Shown here: piece after piece, positions 46,567 to 56,600 of the stretch
Position numbering within the stretch: the first letter of the stretch is position 1
How the letters are laid out: the number at the start of each line of letters is the position of its first letter
DNA from: Rhizobiaceae bacterium
GTDB taxonomy: Bacteria; Pseudomonadota; Alphaproteobacteria; Rhizobiales; Rhizobiaceae
Reading direction: 5' to 3'
Assembly (NCBI GenBank): GCA_029233925.1
Contig: JARGOX010000002.1
Location: forward strand, 62,001 to 126,000
Length of the DNA stretch: 64,000 nt
Notes under the pieces: model-generated
Seen by the model: only the letters and a program-made list of their open reading frames with translations
Told to the model about the DNA's origin: nothing
Databases searched by the model: none
Program-made: the position numbers and the translations under genes

Positions 46567-48180
46567 ATGTCGCACGAAGAAACGTCTCTTGAGGTCACAA
46601 AGGCAAATGTCCGCATGTACGCACCGGACGGCACGCCGCCGACGGATGCCCCGGACTGGATATGGGGTTACGACCATCCCTATCTGCACGGCGCATTTGC
46701 ACCGACAAACAGGGAATATGAGGCGGAAGACCTGAAGGTCGAGGGCGAAATCCCGGCGGATCTGTGTGGCGCCTATGTGATGAACGGCCCGTCTCAACGC
46801 TTCGAACCGGTCAATCACAAATACCATTACTATGATGGCGACGCGATGTTGCGGGCGATCTATTTTCGCGATGGCAAGGCCTCCTTTCGGCAAAAATGGC
46901 TGCAGAACGCAGCCTTTGTTGCTGAAGATATCGCCGGCAAATCAATCTGGCCCGGCATCGCCGGCCCCTATAATTTTCGCCTGCCCGGCTTTCCCATCAA
47001 GGACGTGTCGAACACGGATGTGATCTATTACAACGGCAAATTGCTCTCCCTTTGGCACATGTCCGGCGATCCCTATCAGGTCGATCCGCTGACGCTGGAG
47101 ACAACGGGGCGCGAGACTCTGGGCGGCGCCCTGAAACACAGCCTGTCTGCGCATTCCAAAACAGATCCCTGGACGGGAGAGATGTTCTTTTTCAATTATC
47201 AGGACAAGCCACCCTACATGAGCTACGGCATGGCCGACGCTTCGGGAAATCTGAAGTTCGATATCGACATTCAACTCGATGGTGCCCGCTCGCCCCATGA
47301 CATGGGACTGACGGAAAATTACGCCATCTTGCATGATCTGCCGTTTTATCACGATGCGGAGATATTGCGCACGCATGGGCGGCGCGTCATGGGCTTTCAC
47401 CGTGATCAACCGGCCCGGTTCGGATTGATCGACCGGTTTGGGCGCTCACCCACGGTGCAGTGGTTCGAGTGTGAGCCCTGCTACATCCTGCATATTTCCA
47501 ACAGCTGGGAAGAGGGCGACTGGGTGCATATGGTCGGCTGTCGGCAGGAAGACCCGATGCCGGTCAAACATGCAAAGGACCACCATCTCGCATCGATGAT
47601 GGCCTATCGTCGGCGCAGCCACGTCATGTACCGCTGGTCTTTCAACGTGAAGACCGGCGCCGTCAAAGAGGCGATGATTGATGAGCTGAACAGCGAATTT
47701 CCAACGGTCAACACACACCAGCTTGGCCGCAAGACCCGCTATTCCTTCAATCAGATCATCCCCGAGGCGCAGGATGGCACGCTTGAAGGGCAATGCCAGA
47801 CATTCAACGGGCTGGTCCGCTATGACCTGGAGACAGGGGCGCAGCAGCGCTATGAATATGGCGACGGGGTCTACGGAACAGAAGCGCCGGTCGCGGCAAG
47901 TGCATCCACCCGGAGGGACACCAGCGAAACCCGAGCCTATCCCGTCACATTCATTACCGACAGCAACGACTGGACATCGGCCTGCCTGATCTTTGACGCC
48001 GATGACATTACAAAACCCATTGCCAAGGTGGAAATTCCGCATCGCATATCCATCGGCTTCCACACAACCTGGGTTGACGGCTCCGAGATCTGGGGTGACC
48101 GGGCCCAATCGGATGATACACTCGGTACAGGTATGAACCGCGATATCGACATGGCAGACATTGGCAAACAGGACATATGA
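46567..48180 (+). CDS. Carotenoid-cleavage / lignostilbene-type dioxygenase
   Basis: A 537-residue seven-bladed-propeller non-haem iron oxygenase (RPE65/CCD family) that splits a C=C bond into two aldehydes. The four iron histidines are visible: LSAHSKTDPWTGEMFFF, ARSPHDMGLTENYAILHD, YILHISNSWEEGDW and ISIGFHTTWVDG. There is no signal peptide. Bacterial relatives act on stilbenes from lignin, isoeugenol-type compounds or apocarotenoids; which applies here is unknown. ATG 46567 follows a GAGG site and copy 2 of the operator-like motif. The next gene, an HxlR regulator, starts at its stop. Confidence 0.93.
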   Translation: MSHEETSLEVTKANVRMYAPDGTPPTDAPDWIWGYDHPYLHGAFAPTNREYEAEDLKVEGEIPADLCGAYVMNGPSQRFEPVNHKYHYYDGDAMLRAIYFRDGKASFRQKWLQNAAFVAEDIAGKSIWPGIAGPYNFRLPGFPIKDVSNTDVIYYNGKLLSLWHMSGDPYQVDPLTLETTGRETLGGALKHSLSAHSKTDPWTGEMFFFNYQDKPPYMSYGMADASGNLKFDIDIQLDGARSPHDMGLTENYAILHDLPFYHDAEILRTHGRRVMGFHRDQPARFGLIDRFGRSPTVQWFECEPCYILHISNSWEEGDWVHMVGCRQEDPMPVKHAKDHHLASMMAYRRRSHVMYRWSFNVKTGAVKEAMIDELNSEFPTVNTHQLGRKTRYSFNQIIPEAQDGTLEGQCQTFNGLVRYDLETGAQQRYEYGDGVYGTEAPVAASASTRRDTSETRAYPVTFITDSNDWTSACLIFDADDITKPIAKVEIPHRISIGFHTTWVDGSEIWGDRAQSDDTLGTGMNRDIDMADIGKQDI

Positions 48181-48184
48181 CCGG

Positions 48185-49129
48185 GTGAGCGATCAGGAGA
48201 TCCAGAAACAGGTGCGCGTGGCGACGTCGCTCAGTCGCGCCCTGGAAATCATCGGTGAATCCTGGACCATGCTGATCCTCAAGGAGGGGTTCAACGGAAC
48301 ACGCCAATTCGGGGAATTTCAGAAAAACCTGAACATCCCCAAACAAACGCTGGCCGAGCGCCTGACCTATCTGTGCGAAAACGAGTTGCTCTACAAGCGT
48401 CCCATTTCGGCAAAAAAGACAAGCCTGCAATACGCCATGACCGCCAAGGCGCTGGACCTTTACAATGTGATGTATTCCGTCTGGCTTTGGCACGAGGCGC
48501 ATCGCGCCAGAATTGATGTGTTGCCTTTCGATCTCATTCACACGTCCTGCGGAAAGGTGCTTGGCGCCACCTTCCGGTGCCGCCATTGCCAGCAACCAGC
48601 GACCCCGGACAGCGTAACCTTCGAGCCCAGCGACCCACCGCAGGAAGCACATGAATCACGGTTGAAGCGCCGCAAGGGCGCAGCGGTCACAGCCGGCAAA
48701 TCGTCATCCGACAAGGGCGCCATTGCGGCCTCTCTGGTGGGTGATGCACCCAGCAACGAGATTTTGTTTCACCTGCTGCGACAGCCCCTCAACCTGCAGA
48801 ACCTGTCACTCCAGACCGGCCTGAACGCCAACGTATTGCGCGAGCGCATCGAGCGGCTTGAGGCGCTGGATCTGATCGACAGCACACAGGTTGGCCGGCG
48901 TATCGAATATGCTGCAAAAGAACGGGCGAACGGGTTCTTTCCGCTCCTGATATCGCTTGCCGAATGGGGCGACCGCTGGTGCAACCACGCCAACCCTCCG
49001 CCTGAAATGCGGTTGCATTCATGCCAGGAGTTGCTTAATGCAAACTACTTTTGCGATCATTGCGACGGTAGAATTGAGCCACGAAACATACGCGTTCAAC
49101 CACGCTCCGCAAGCATTTGCCAGGCATAA
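48185..49129 (+). CDS. Double-domain HxlR-type transcriptional regulator
   Basis: A roughly 314-residue regulator made of two HxlR units in tandem. Unit 1 has LEIIGESWTMLILKEGFNGT, GEFQKNLNIPKQTLAERLTY and a closing CxxC segment (FRCRHCQQPATPDSV). Unit 2 has SNEILFHLLRQPLNLQNLSL, NANVLRERIERLEALDLIDS and its own CxxC (FCDHCDGRIEPRNIRVQP). Each unit has a further upstream Cys (HTSCGK, LHSCQE), so a metal or redox site per unit is plausible. GTG 48185 has AGGA 11 bases upstream; TTG 48161, overlapping the dioxygenase, is the alternative. It is a likely controller of the cluster. Confidence 0.88.
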   Translation: MSDQEIQKQVRVATSLSRALEIIGESWTMLILKEGFNGTRQFGEFQKNLNIPKQTLAERLTYLCENELLYKRPISAKKTSLQYAMTAKALDLYNVMYSVWLWHEAHRARIDVLPFDLIHTSCGKVLGATFRCRHCQQPATPDSVTFEPSDPPQEAHESRLKRRKGAAVTAGKSSSDKGAIAASLVGDAPSNEILFHLLRQPLNLQNLSLQTGLNANVLRERIERLEALDLIDSTQVGRRIEYAAKERANGFFPLLISLAEWGDRWCNHANPPPEMRLHSCQELLNANYFCDHCDGRIEPRNIRVQPRSASICQA

Positions 49130-49152
49130 AACTCAAAAGTCGAGAACCCCAT

Positions 49153-49950
49153 ATGCGCGAGAATGCCACCACGTCACTGCCCGCAGATGACCCCAAACAG
49201 GTCAGCGCACTGGTACGCGGGCTGGCAATTCTCAAATGCTTTAGCCCGCAGGAACGCCTGTTGACCAATGCTGATTTGTCGCTGCGCACCAACCTGCCCA
49301 AGGCGACGGTATCGCGCCTTGCCTACACATTGTGCAAACAGGGATATCTGCGGCAGGTCAAGCCGGATGGCGCCTATCAGTTGAGTGTCGAAGGCCTTTC
49401 TCTGGGCCTGTCCGTCATCGCCGCCACCGGCCTGAAAGATCGCGCCGCAGACGAGCTGGAATATCTCGCAAGGGACGACGACCCCAATATTGCCGCCGCC
49501 CTGGGCGAGATGCACAGAGACAGCGTCGTCTATCTGGCGACTCATGGCTCAAGCGAAGGCATGGCAATGACCTTTCATCTGGGTGCGAAGGTGCCGCTGC
49601 TGACGAGCGCCATCGGGCGCGCCGTGATTGTTGCGCTGCCTGAAGATCAACAGGAACAAATATTGGCCCACCTTTGCGAAAAGGCTTCGGACGATTTGAA
49701 GGCACGGCTTCGCATGGGGCTGGACAAGGCGCGCCAGGACTATGCGCAATACGGCTTTTGTACATCGTTCGGAGACTGGAACCCCAGAATCAACGCCATT
49801 GCCGCACCCTTTCTGTCGGCAGACAAAAAGCGCGTCTTCGCAGTGAATGTCGGCGGATTCAGTTTTTTCACGCGTGAGGACAATCTCATCAATCACTATG
49901 GCCCACGCCTGCTTCAGGCTGTCGAGAACCTCGCCATCGCGAGCATCTAG
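49153..49950 (+). CDS. IclR-family transcriptional regulator
   Basis: A 265-residue IclR regulator. The winged helix has SALVRGLAILKCFSPQERLL, LSLRTNLPKATVSRLAYTLC and KQGYLRQVKPDGAYQLS. The effector domain has VYLATHGSSEGMAMTFHLGA and PLLTSAIGRAVIVALP. IclR proteins usually govern aromatic or small-acid catabolism and sense pathway compounds. ATG 49153 is favoured; TTG 49117 overlaps the HxlR gene. It is a second candidate binder of the shared 19-bp motif. Confidence 0.92.
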   Translation: MRENATTSLPADDPKQVSALVRGLAILKCFSPQERLLTNADLSLRTNLPKATVSRLAYTLCKQGYLRQVKPDGAYQLSVEGLSLGLSVIAATGLKDRAADELEYLARDDDPNIAAALGEMHRDSVVYLATHGSSEGMAMTFHLGAKVPLLTSAIGRAVIVALPEDQQEQILAHLCEKASDDLKARLRMGLDKARQDYAQYGFCTSFGDWNPRINAIAAPFLSADKKRVFAVNVGGFSFFTREDNLINHYGPRLLQAVENLAIASI

Positions 49951-49958
49951 GACAAACA

Positions 49959-49979
49959 GAAACACCAGCAACGTGTTTC
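49959..49979 (+). promoter_or_regulatory. Inverted repeat between iclR and the thioesterase gene
   Basis: GAAACAC and GTGTTTC (7 bp arms, 7-base spacer) lie nine bases after the iclR stop and 23 before the thioesterase start. It may be a weak terminator or an operator. Confidence 0.35.
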
Positions 49980-50002
49980 CATAAAAACCCGATTGGTTCA
50001 GG

Positions 50003-50425
50003 ATGAACACCATGCAATCACCAGGCCTGCTGGACAACAGATACCCCTTCAAAGACCTACTGGGTTTTCGCATGACCGCTTTTGAAACGGGGCGCGCCTG
50101 CTTTGAAATGGAACTGGGTGAAAAACACAACAACCCTGGGGGCGTTCCCCATGGGGGTGTTTATGCAGCGCTGCTCGATTCGGCCCTGGGCTCGGCGGGA
50201 TGTTTCATAGCGACGGGCGTTCCGATGCAACCGGCTGTCACACTCAACCTCAATGTGAGCTTTCTGGCGCTGGCGCGCGGCCCCCTTCTCATTGCCGAAG
50301 GCCGCATGACCGGTGGCGGCACCCGGGTATTTTTTGCCGAGGGTGAAGTGCGGGACGAAAGCGGTCAATGCGTCGCCACCGGGACAGGTACATTCCGATA
50401 TCTGGGAAAGAAACAGGCCGGCTGA
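50003..50425 (+). CDS. PaaI-type hotdog thioesterase
   Basis: A 140-residue acyl-CoA thioesterase. The family motif is GVPHGGVYAALLDSALGSAG, followed by TLNLNVSFLALARGPLLIAE and a closing CVATGTGTFRYLGKK. PaaI-like enzymes release CoA from stalled aryl- or acyl-CoA intermediates, which fits a proofreading role beside a CoA-ligase pathway. It is last in the plus-strand arm of the cluster and convergent with the SDR gene. Confidence 0.9.
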   Translation: MNTMQSPGLLDNRYPFKDLLGFRMTAFETGRACFEMELGEKHNNPGGVPHGGVYAALLDSALGSAGCFIATGVPMQPAVTLNLNVSFLALARGPLLIAEGRMTGGGTRVFFAEGEVRDESGQCVATGTGTFRYLGKKQAG

Positions 50426-50452
50426 TTTGCCTGTCAGGCAAATGGTTCGGCT

Positions 50453-51460
50453 TTATCCGAAGTAGCGATCAATGCCGGTGGCTTTCAGACTTTCATCCCA
50501 CAACAGTCTTTCAAATTCACCATTGCGCTCGGTCGGCAGCAGAATCGCAGGTCCGACCCGCGCCTGAGGATCGGGGCCGTAAAAGGAGCCGCTTTCTACC
50601 CCCGGTTCACAACAGCAGCGGGCGATGCCGCAGGTACCATCCTCGGTCGATTGCGCGATCTTCAGGGTGCTGCTCAGGATGAAACGATCAAGCCAGCGAT
50701 CACCGCCTGATTTTGCGGTCTTTGCCTGTAGGCCACTGTCGGCAGGCCCGGGGTGAGCGCATAGCACTTTAATCTTGTTTTCCGGCCTCTGTTTGATCTG
50801 ATCGCAAAGCGCGTAGGTAAACATCAGGTTCGCCAGCTTGGATTGCTGATAACGAACCCATTTTTGCAGCCCCGGAAAGCCGTCGCCGCCCAGATTGCCG
50901 CCGTTGGCGCGCAGGTATTTAGCCAAAAGAGGCCGGTTGGGTTTTTTGCGGGCCAGAGAACTGTGGTTGACTACGCGCGCTTCCCCGCGCAATTGCGCCG
51001 CCTTTTCCAGCAATGGCCAGACCTCATGGGTCAGCAGAAAATGCGACAGGTGGTTGGCCTGCATCTGCACGTCGAACCCGTCCAATGTTGCCTTGTCCGC
51101 CATTCCCATGATGCCGGCATTGTTGCACAGGACATCGCAGCCTTTTTCTGCAAAGTCGCGCCGCAAAATCGCGCCGGCGGCGCGAACGCTGGCAAAGCTG
51201 GAGAGATCGCAAGGCACAAGAACCGCATCCATGTCGCGCGCCTTGAGATCCTGCAGCGCCCGTTCAGCCCGTTCCGACGGACGGTTCAGCATCACCACCT
51301 TTGCACCCAGGCCGCCGCAGGTCCTGGCCAGAACAATACCCATGCCCGATGTGCAACCGGTAATCATGACCGTCTTTCCAGCCATCGACGGGAAAGACTC
51401 GACCAGGGCCATATAATGTTTTGTTACCGGCGGGGTGCGTGTGCTCACGAGGGACTCCAT
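50453..51460 (-). CDS. Short-chain dehydrogenase/reductase (SDR)
   Basis: A 335-residue SDR of the longer retinol-dehydrogenase/protochlorophyllide-reductase-like type. The cofactor site is VMITGCTSGMGIVLARTCGG, then VLCNNAGIMGMADKA. The active Ser is in VVNHSSLARKKPN and the YxxxK motif in VRYQQSKLANLMFTY. The R in MLNRPSERAERAL suggests NADP(H). It is divergent from a TetR gene with paired operators between, so the TetR protein very likely controls it. A C-terminal cysteine cluster (CGIARCCCEPG) is unusual. Confidence 0.92.
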   Translation of the reverse strand: MESLVSTRTPPVTKHYMALVESFPSMAGKTVMITGCTSGMGIVLARTCGGLGAKVVMLNRPSERAERALQDLKARDMDAVLVPCDLSSFASVRAAGAILRRDFAEKGCDVLCNNAGIMGMADKATLDGFDVQMQANHLSHFLLTHEVWPLLEKAAQLRGEARVVNHSSLARKKPNRPLLAKYLRANGGNLGGDGFPGLQKWVRYQQSKLANLMFTYALCDQIKQRPENKIKVLCAHPGPADSGLQAKTAKSGGDRWLDRFILSSTLKIAQSTEDGTCGIARCCCEPGVESGSFYGPDPQARVGPAILLPTERNGEFERLLWDESLKATGIDRYFG

Positions 51461-51471
51461 GGGGTCAAAAT

Positions 51472-51486
51472 GTTTCCACTGTAAAC
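51472..51486 (-). promoter_or_regulatory. TetR operator-like site, SDR side
   Basis: GTTTCCACTGTAAAC lies 11 bases upstream of the SDR start; its outer GTTT/AAAC form a dyad. The inverted partner is at 51523-51537. Confidence 0.65.
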
Positions 51487-51522
51487 TTTATAGGTTGATG
51501 GCATCGTAATCGTCAAGCAAAT

Positions 51523-51537
51523 ATTTACAGTGGAAAC
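51523..51537 (+). promoter_or_regulatory. TetR operator-like site, tetR side
   Basis: ATTTACAGTGGAAAC is the reverse complement of the 51472-51486 site with one mismatch, ending 21 bases before the tetR ATG. Confidence 0.65.
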
Positions 51538-51558
51538 TTTTTGTAGGATAAGCCTTGC

Positions 51559-52146
51559 ATGGCGAACAAGAGAAAATACCATCACGGCAACCTCAAACAG
51601 GCACTGGTCGATGCCGGCCTGGAGATACTCGAAGAGGCTGGTCTTGCAGGGCTTTCCCTGCGGGCGTGCGCCGAACGCACGGGCGTCAGTCACACGGCGC
51701 CCAAGAATCATTTCGGAAACATGAGCGGATTGCTCACGGCCATTGCCGCGCGTGGCTACCAGCAATTGGCCCAAACCATGCAAAAGGGGCTGGATGCTGA
51801 TGCAACCAGGTCCCGGAAAAGCGACGCAGCACTGCAGGGCTATGTGGAATTTGCCGTCACCCACCCCGCCCTGTTTGAACTGATGTTCTCACGACACAGA
51901 ACCAACAGTGATGACCCAAACCTGCTGGAATTGGCCGGCCAATGTTTTGCCATTCTTCGCGACGTTTCGGAAGGACTGGTCTGGGAATGGTCGGATGCAC
52001 CCGATGCAGCACTGCGCGCGCAGATGATGCACTGGAGCCTGGTCCACGGGTTCGCGCAGCTTTCCGCATCCGGAAAACTCAACAAGGACAGCATGAAGCA
52101 CCTGGGAATTCTGGACATCTTTCCGCAGTTTGAATATCGCGCTTAG
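51559..52146 (+). CDS. TetR/AcrR-family repressor
   Basis: A 195-residue TetR regulator. The helix-turn-helix reads GNLKQALVDAGLEILEEAGL then LSLRACAERTGVSHTAPKNH and FGNMSGLLTAIAARGY. The C-terminal part resembles the WHG-type ligand domain (HPALFELMFSRHR, MMHWSLVHGFAQLS). Divergent from the SDR gene; the 98-base gap has two inverted copies of a 15-bp site, typical of TetR autocontrol plus control of its neighbour. Confidence 0.93.
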   Translation: MANKRKYHHGNLKQALVDAGLEILEEAGLAGLSLRACAERTGVSHTAPKNHFGNMSGLLTAIAARGYQQLAQTMQKGLDADATRSRKSDAALQGYVEFAVTHPALFELMFSRHRTNSDDPNLLELAGQCFAILRDVSEGLVWEWSDAPDAALRAQMMHWSLVHGFAQLSASGKLNKDSMKHLGILDIFPQFEYRA

Positions 52147-52362
52147 GATCAGGCAGACCATCGGCGATCCGGCCGACCCTTGAGCATGTCTGGCTTTCAT
52201 GGATGCCGAACCAACCATCAATCATAAGCCGCGCGGCTTCGGCTAAAAAATCGCGCTTGCCTGCAAGATCAAACACCAGCCTCAATATCCACATGAAGTG
52301 TTACCTCTATCGGTTGAAACTTCCGGATAAAGCAGGTGTTCATCTTTTGCGTCACTTGAAGC

Positions 52363-53595
52363 CTATTGCAGGGTGCAACAGCCGTTCAAGGTCTCCCATC
52401 CGCCGCCTTGCTTTGGCTTTATCAGTGTCATGCCCCATCCATATTGAATGTCGGACATGCCATCACTGCAAACCTGCTGCGTCATTGTTCCTGAATAGGG
52501 CGGCGCACCAAAATGATAAGGATAGGAATTGGTAATGGTGGATGCAGAGGCCAGGTTCAGCGATGCAGGTTGTTCAGCACCATTGATCAGTGATTCATAG
52601 GTGACCGTCCCATCATCGTCCATTTTCAGAGTCCAGAACGGTTCGGTGCCGCGGCATATCAGGCCGAGCTGCATACCGCTTTGTGTTTGCACACCGCCGC
52701 CGCGGGTGAGAAAATTGCCATTCACATAGCCAAGGGTTTCGCCAACGCTGATCTGCGCCCAACCATTGGCCAGATAGGCGAGAACCACGACGGGTGCATT
52801 GGGCTGGTAGCCAGACAGAATGGGCGCTGAGGGACTGGCTTGCGCACGCACGTTCAACAGGTCACCGGCCTGAACATTTGTCACGCTGAACACGGCAGGG
52901 AGCGGCAGGCCATCGGGCGCAGGCACAGGGGTTTGTATCTGCGCGCCGCCAGCGCCCTGACCGCTCTGATTGTTTGAATTGCCGCCATTGTTCTGGTTGC
53001 CACCATTGGCGTTCTGGCCCGATTGACCGCCACCAATCGGCTGCAGGTATTTGGTCCAGACATAGCCGGTGCCATTGCTGAATTTGATAAAGGCCCAATT
53101 GCCATTGGAACTTCTGGAGACAACAAAGACCTCAACATGATCGCCCAGATATTGTTCAAGCTGGAATTTTGTACCGGGACCACGGCGCAGTGCCAGGCCG
53201 CGCGGATCATCAGCCAATACGCCGGATACAACGTGTGGACCAAGGCCCGGCGCATAGGTCGCAGAATTGCTTGCATTGTTGGCCGTCAGATTTTGGCCGC
53301 CGATACCGCCGCTCAGATATTGTGCGGAAACCCATGCCTCCCGATTGCGCCAGAACACCTTCGCCCAGCGCCCTGTCGTATCATAGCCGAGCACCGGAAC
53401 ATATTGGTTGCGTTTGATGTCACCAATATCTTGAAATTGGGAACCCGGCCCCATGCGCACATTCAAACTGTCGCCGCGCTTGATATCGACGACCTGCTGT
53501 CTGTTATCAACCTGTGCAGATGATGGTGTTGTCATGGCCGTTGCCGTCATCAGCAAGGCTGTCAGACAGGCGATTTTAGTGAATGTTCGTATCAT
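52363..53595 (-). CDS. Secreted protein with three SH3b domains and a COG3650-like C-terminus
   Basis: A 410-residue exported protein (signal peptide to about residue 27, cleaved after SSA). Three bacterial SH3 domains follow: RGDSLNVRMGPGSQFQDIGD, GLALRRGPGTKFQLEQYLGD and GDLLNVRAQASPSAPILSGY. Between the second and third is a Gly/Asn/Gln-rich linker. The C-terminal part (LGLICRGTEPFWTLKMDDDG) resembles the COG3650/HslJ-like lipoprotein domain. SH3b domains usually bind cell wall or peptides, so a periplasmic or envelope role is likely. It lies 92 bases after the large VWA protein gene and may be co-transcribed with it. Confidence 0.82.
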   Translation of the reverse strand: MIRTFTKIACLTALLMTATAMTTPSSAQVDNRQQVVDIKRGDSLNVRMGPGSQFQDIGDIKRNQYVPVLGYDTTGRWAKVFWRNREAWVSAQYLSGGIGGQNLTANNASNSATYAPGLGPHVVSGVLADDPRGLALRRGPGTKFQLEQYLGDHVEVFVVSRSSNGNWAFIKFSNGTGYVWTKYLQPIGGGQSGQNANGGNQNNGGNSNNQSGQGAGGAQIQTPVPAPDGLPLPAVFSVTNVQAGDLLNVRAQASPSAPILSGYQPNAPVVVLAYLANGWAQISVGETLGYVNGNFLTRGGGVQTQSGMQLGLICRGTEPFWTLKMDDDGTVTYESLINGAEQPASLNLASASTITNSYPYHFGAPPYSGTMTQQVCSDGMSDIQYGWGMTLIKPKQGGGWETLNGCCTLQ

Positions 53596-53687
53596 GGCCC
53601 AGCGCCCTTAAGGTTCAGTGTGAAACATTTGATCACGCCAACCCGCAACAGATGCGGGCTGGCAGATGCGGGCCGAGGCCCGCATCT

Positions 53688-56600
53688 TTATTGTTTGAGC
53701 GGATTGCGCAGAAGCAATTCCTTGATGACTGCCTTCGGATTTTGCGGGCGGCCTATTCCCATGCAGCCAACACCTGCTTCAAACCGGGTGCCGCTGGGAC
53801 ATGCGCATGATGTCCTGTTGCGATTTTTCATATTGTCGAACAGACACACACACCGGTCACCGCGTGCTCGTGTCGTTTTAGGATCGCATTTCAGCGCCGG
53901 TTTCGAATCTGCCGGTTTTGGGCCTGCGGGTTTCGGATCTGCAGGCACCGGCCGCGGCGCATCCACTTTTATACAACCCCTTCTATTGTCGAGCTTTGTC
54001 CCGGCAGGACAAGCGCATTGGGTGCGGCTGACCATGGCAGCGCCGGGTATTTTGCAAATGCAACGATTACCATTTTGCCGCGTCGATACCGCATCACACG
54101 CCAGCGTCTGTGGTTTCGGGCGTGGTTGTGTCTCCGGCTGCTCGGCTGGTTTTGGCCCTGCTGGTGGATTGTTTGTTGTCGGACGAAAACAACCCTTCCC
54201 GGCTATGAGTTCATGACCGCGAATACAGCCACAGCTTGATGGTGTTGCCTGCTGCATGCGGCTGAAACGACACACACAGCTGTTGCCACGTTGCACCGTT
54301 GTCACCGGATCGCACTGAACAGACGGTTTTGGAGAAATATACTCCGGGGCCGGTCCGGGAATTCCAGTCGTCGGGTTTTCTATCGGCGCCAGCATGGGCG
54401 GCAATGGCACCAATACGCAGGACTGCGTTCCAGGGCTTTGCCTTGAAAGACCGAGTTTCGCGAACAGACCATCATCAATTTCATCTGACGGCGGCAGGTT
54501 CAATTGCTGGCGCAGTTGCACCAGACCACGGCTGGTTTTCGGACCCTTCTTGCCATCTGCTGCACCAACATTGATGCCGCGTGTATTCATGATCTGTTGC
54601 ACGAGCATTGTTGCCCATTCATCATCTTCCGGCACACCGAGGATGCCGCAGTTTTCAAACCGGCCACCACGACGCTGACCCGCAACAATGACACTCGTTC
54701 TGATGACCGATTTTTGTCCCGGCGCCAGCAGCAGATTGCCATGCAAGCCCATGATTCCGATTTTTTCATGCTGTGCGAGTTGCCAGCCTCCACCGGATAG
54801 TTTGACAGCACGGAGGCCGCCTTTGCCAAAATCATCCACCATGACGAGTGATCCGATGTAAGGGGCTGTGCCCTTGTTCGAAATCTCGATATTGAACGGG
54901 CATTCATAAGTCTGGTTGCCACGATCAATTCGGCACCCGCCTGATGCCGTCTTCATCAGTTGGAGGTCGGGTCGTCCTGCCGCCGGCCCTACGTCTGGAG
55001 TTGTTGGCGTTTGTTCATCCTGATAATTGAACACCTCATCATCAACCGGCTCGCTCGTGGTTGAGAGCGGAATGGTCTGCAGTGCTTTTTGCGCCGCCAG
55101 CAGTGTCAGGCCCGCCGATTTTTCATTGCCGGGACAATAGGCTTCCTCGATTTTTTGAAAGACTGACAAGGAGTCCTGTACCGAAGGAATGGCAATGACA
55201 TCTGCCGTGAATGGATCGATCAGGGTGTTGGCATCGGCTGTAATTACATTTGGACCCAGCACGTTGGACAGGGTGCCCGGTTGCAGGCCAGTGCCAATAA
55301 TGATCCCAATGATGCGACTGCCCGCATTGCGTATCGAAGCAATTGTTTGAATGCCCACATTGCCGCCTTCGCCATCCGTGACAAAGAACACCAAGGGCTT
55401 TTTGGTTGCGCTGGTCACCACGGATTCGACATCAAGAAAAGCATTTTGCCAATTTGTACCACCAGCAGAGTAGAGAGCCTGTGTGATCTGAGTGAGATTT
55501 TGTGACGGCAAAACCTCCGCAGGATTGACCAGAATCTGACTGTCGTACTTGAAGGAAATGAGGGATGCAGCCGAACCATTGCCTTCAAAAGCGGCATAGG
55601 CGCCGGCAAGCGCAGCCTTCACATTGTTCAAGCGGTTTTGATTGGACATGGAACCGGACGTATCCACGACATAAAGTGTGTCCAGGCTGCATGACGCAGA
55701 GGCGCCGCCGCCACCTCCTCCTGAAGTGAAAATATTGGGGGCCGCGGCACTGATTGCTTCATCCACCACGGGCGTTCCACCGCCGCCAACCGGATTCGGG
55801 ATGACAACATTATCATTCAACACGGCAATCGCTTTGGGCTCTATGGGAATTTGAACGCAGATCTTGCCGTTTGCCGGCGCATTCAGTCCAATGCCGGGAA
55901 TGGATGCAAATGCACAGTTCTGCGGGTATTTGAAGCCCGGATATGAGCGTCCGCCAGGGCCATTCAGAGTGCCCGTATAGGGAAACGTCAAAGAGCCACC
56001 GTTGTTGGTGATGTCATCAGTCGTGATATCACAGGCTGTGGCTATGCCACCGGCGATCGCACCTCCACCGCAATTGTTGCCGGCAAATGGTCCCGGATTG
56101 AAACCACCACCCGTTGCACCATTCAGGCCAAGACCCGTCAGTTCGTCGGAAAGGCGGATCTGCTGGCCGGCAGGCAGGCCTGTTCCGCTGATCGTCACAT
56201 TGCATTGAACTGTCCATGGACCGCCACCGTTGGCAGCAGGCACAGCCGGAGAGCAGCTTTTGGCAACGTCGAGTGTTGGTTTCCCTGCTGTTGGTGGTTC
56301 AACAATCGTTACGCAGCTTTGCGACAGCGGTGTTGGCTCGGAACCATCCGTGGGAATGGACGCATAGATATTGCCGCAGTTCTCGGCGCCAAATTGATCA
56401 GCCGCATTGCCCTGAACTGTCATTGTGAAATTGATCGTCGAGCTGCCCGCGGCGTGCGGAAAGTCGATGCCCTGTATGGCACAGGCAGGCTGGTTGCCCT
56501 GCCCAGGTGCAGCATAGGGGGCCTGCACACACTGCCAGGGGTCGCTTGAGGAGAGCTGCCCGACGAGCGTGTTTCCGCTGAACGTTCCATAGGACATGGC

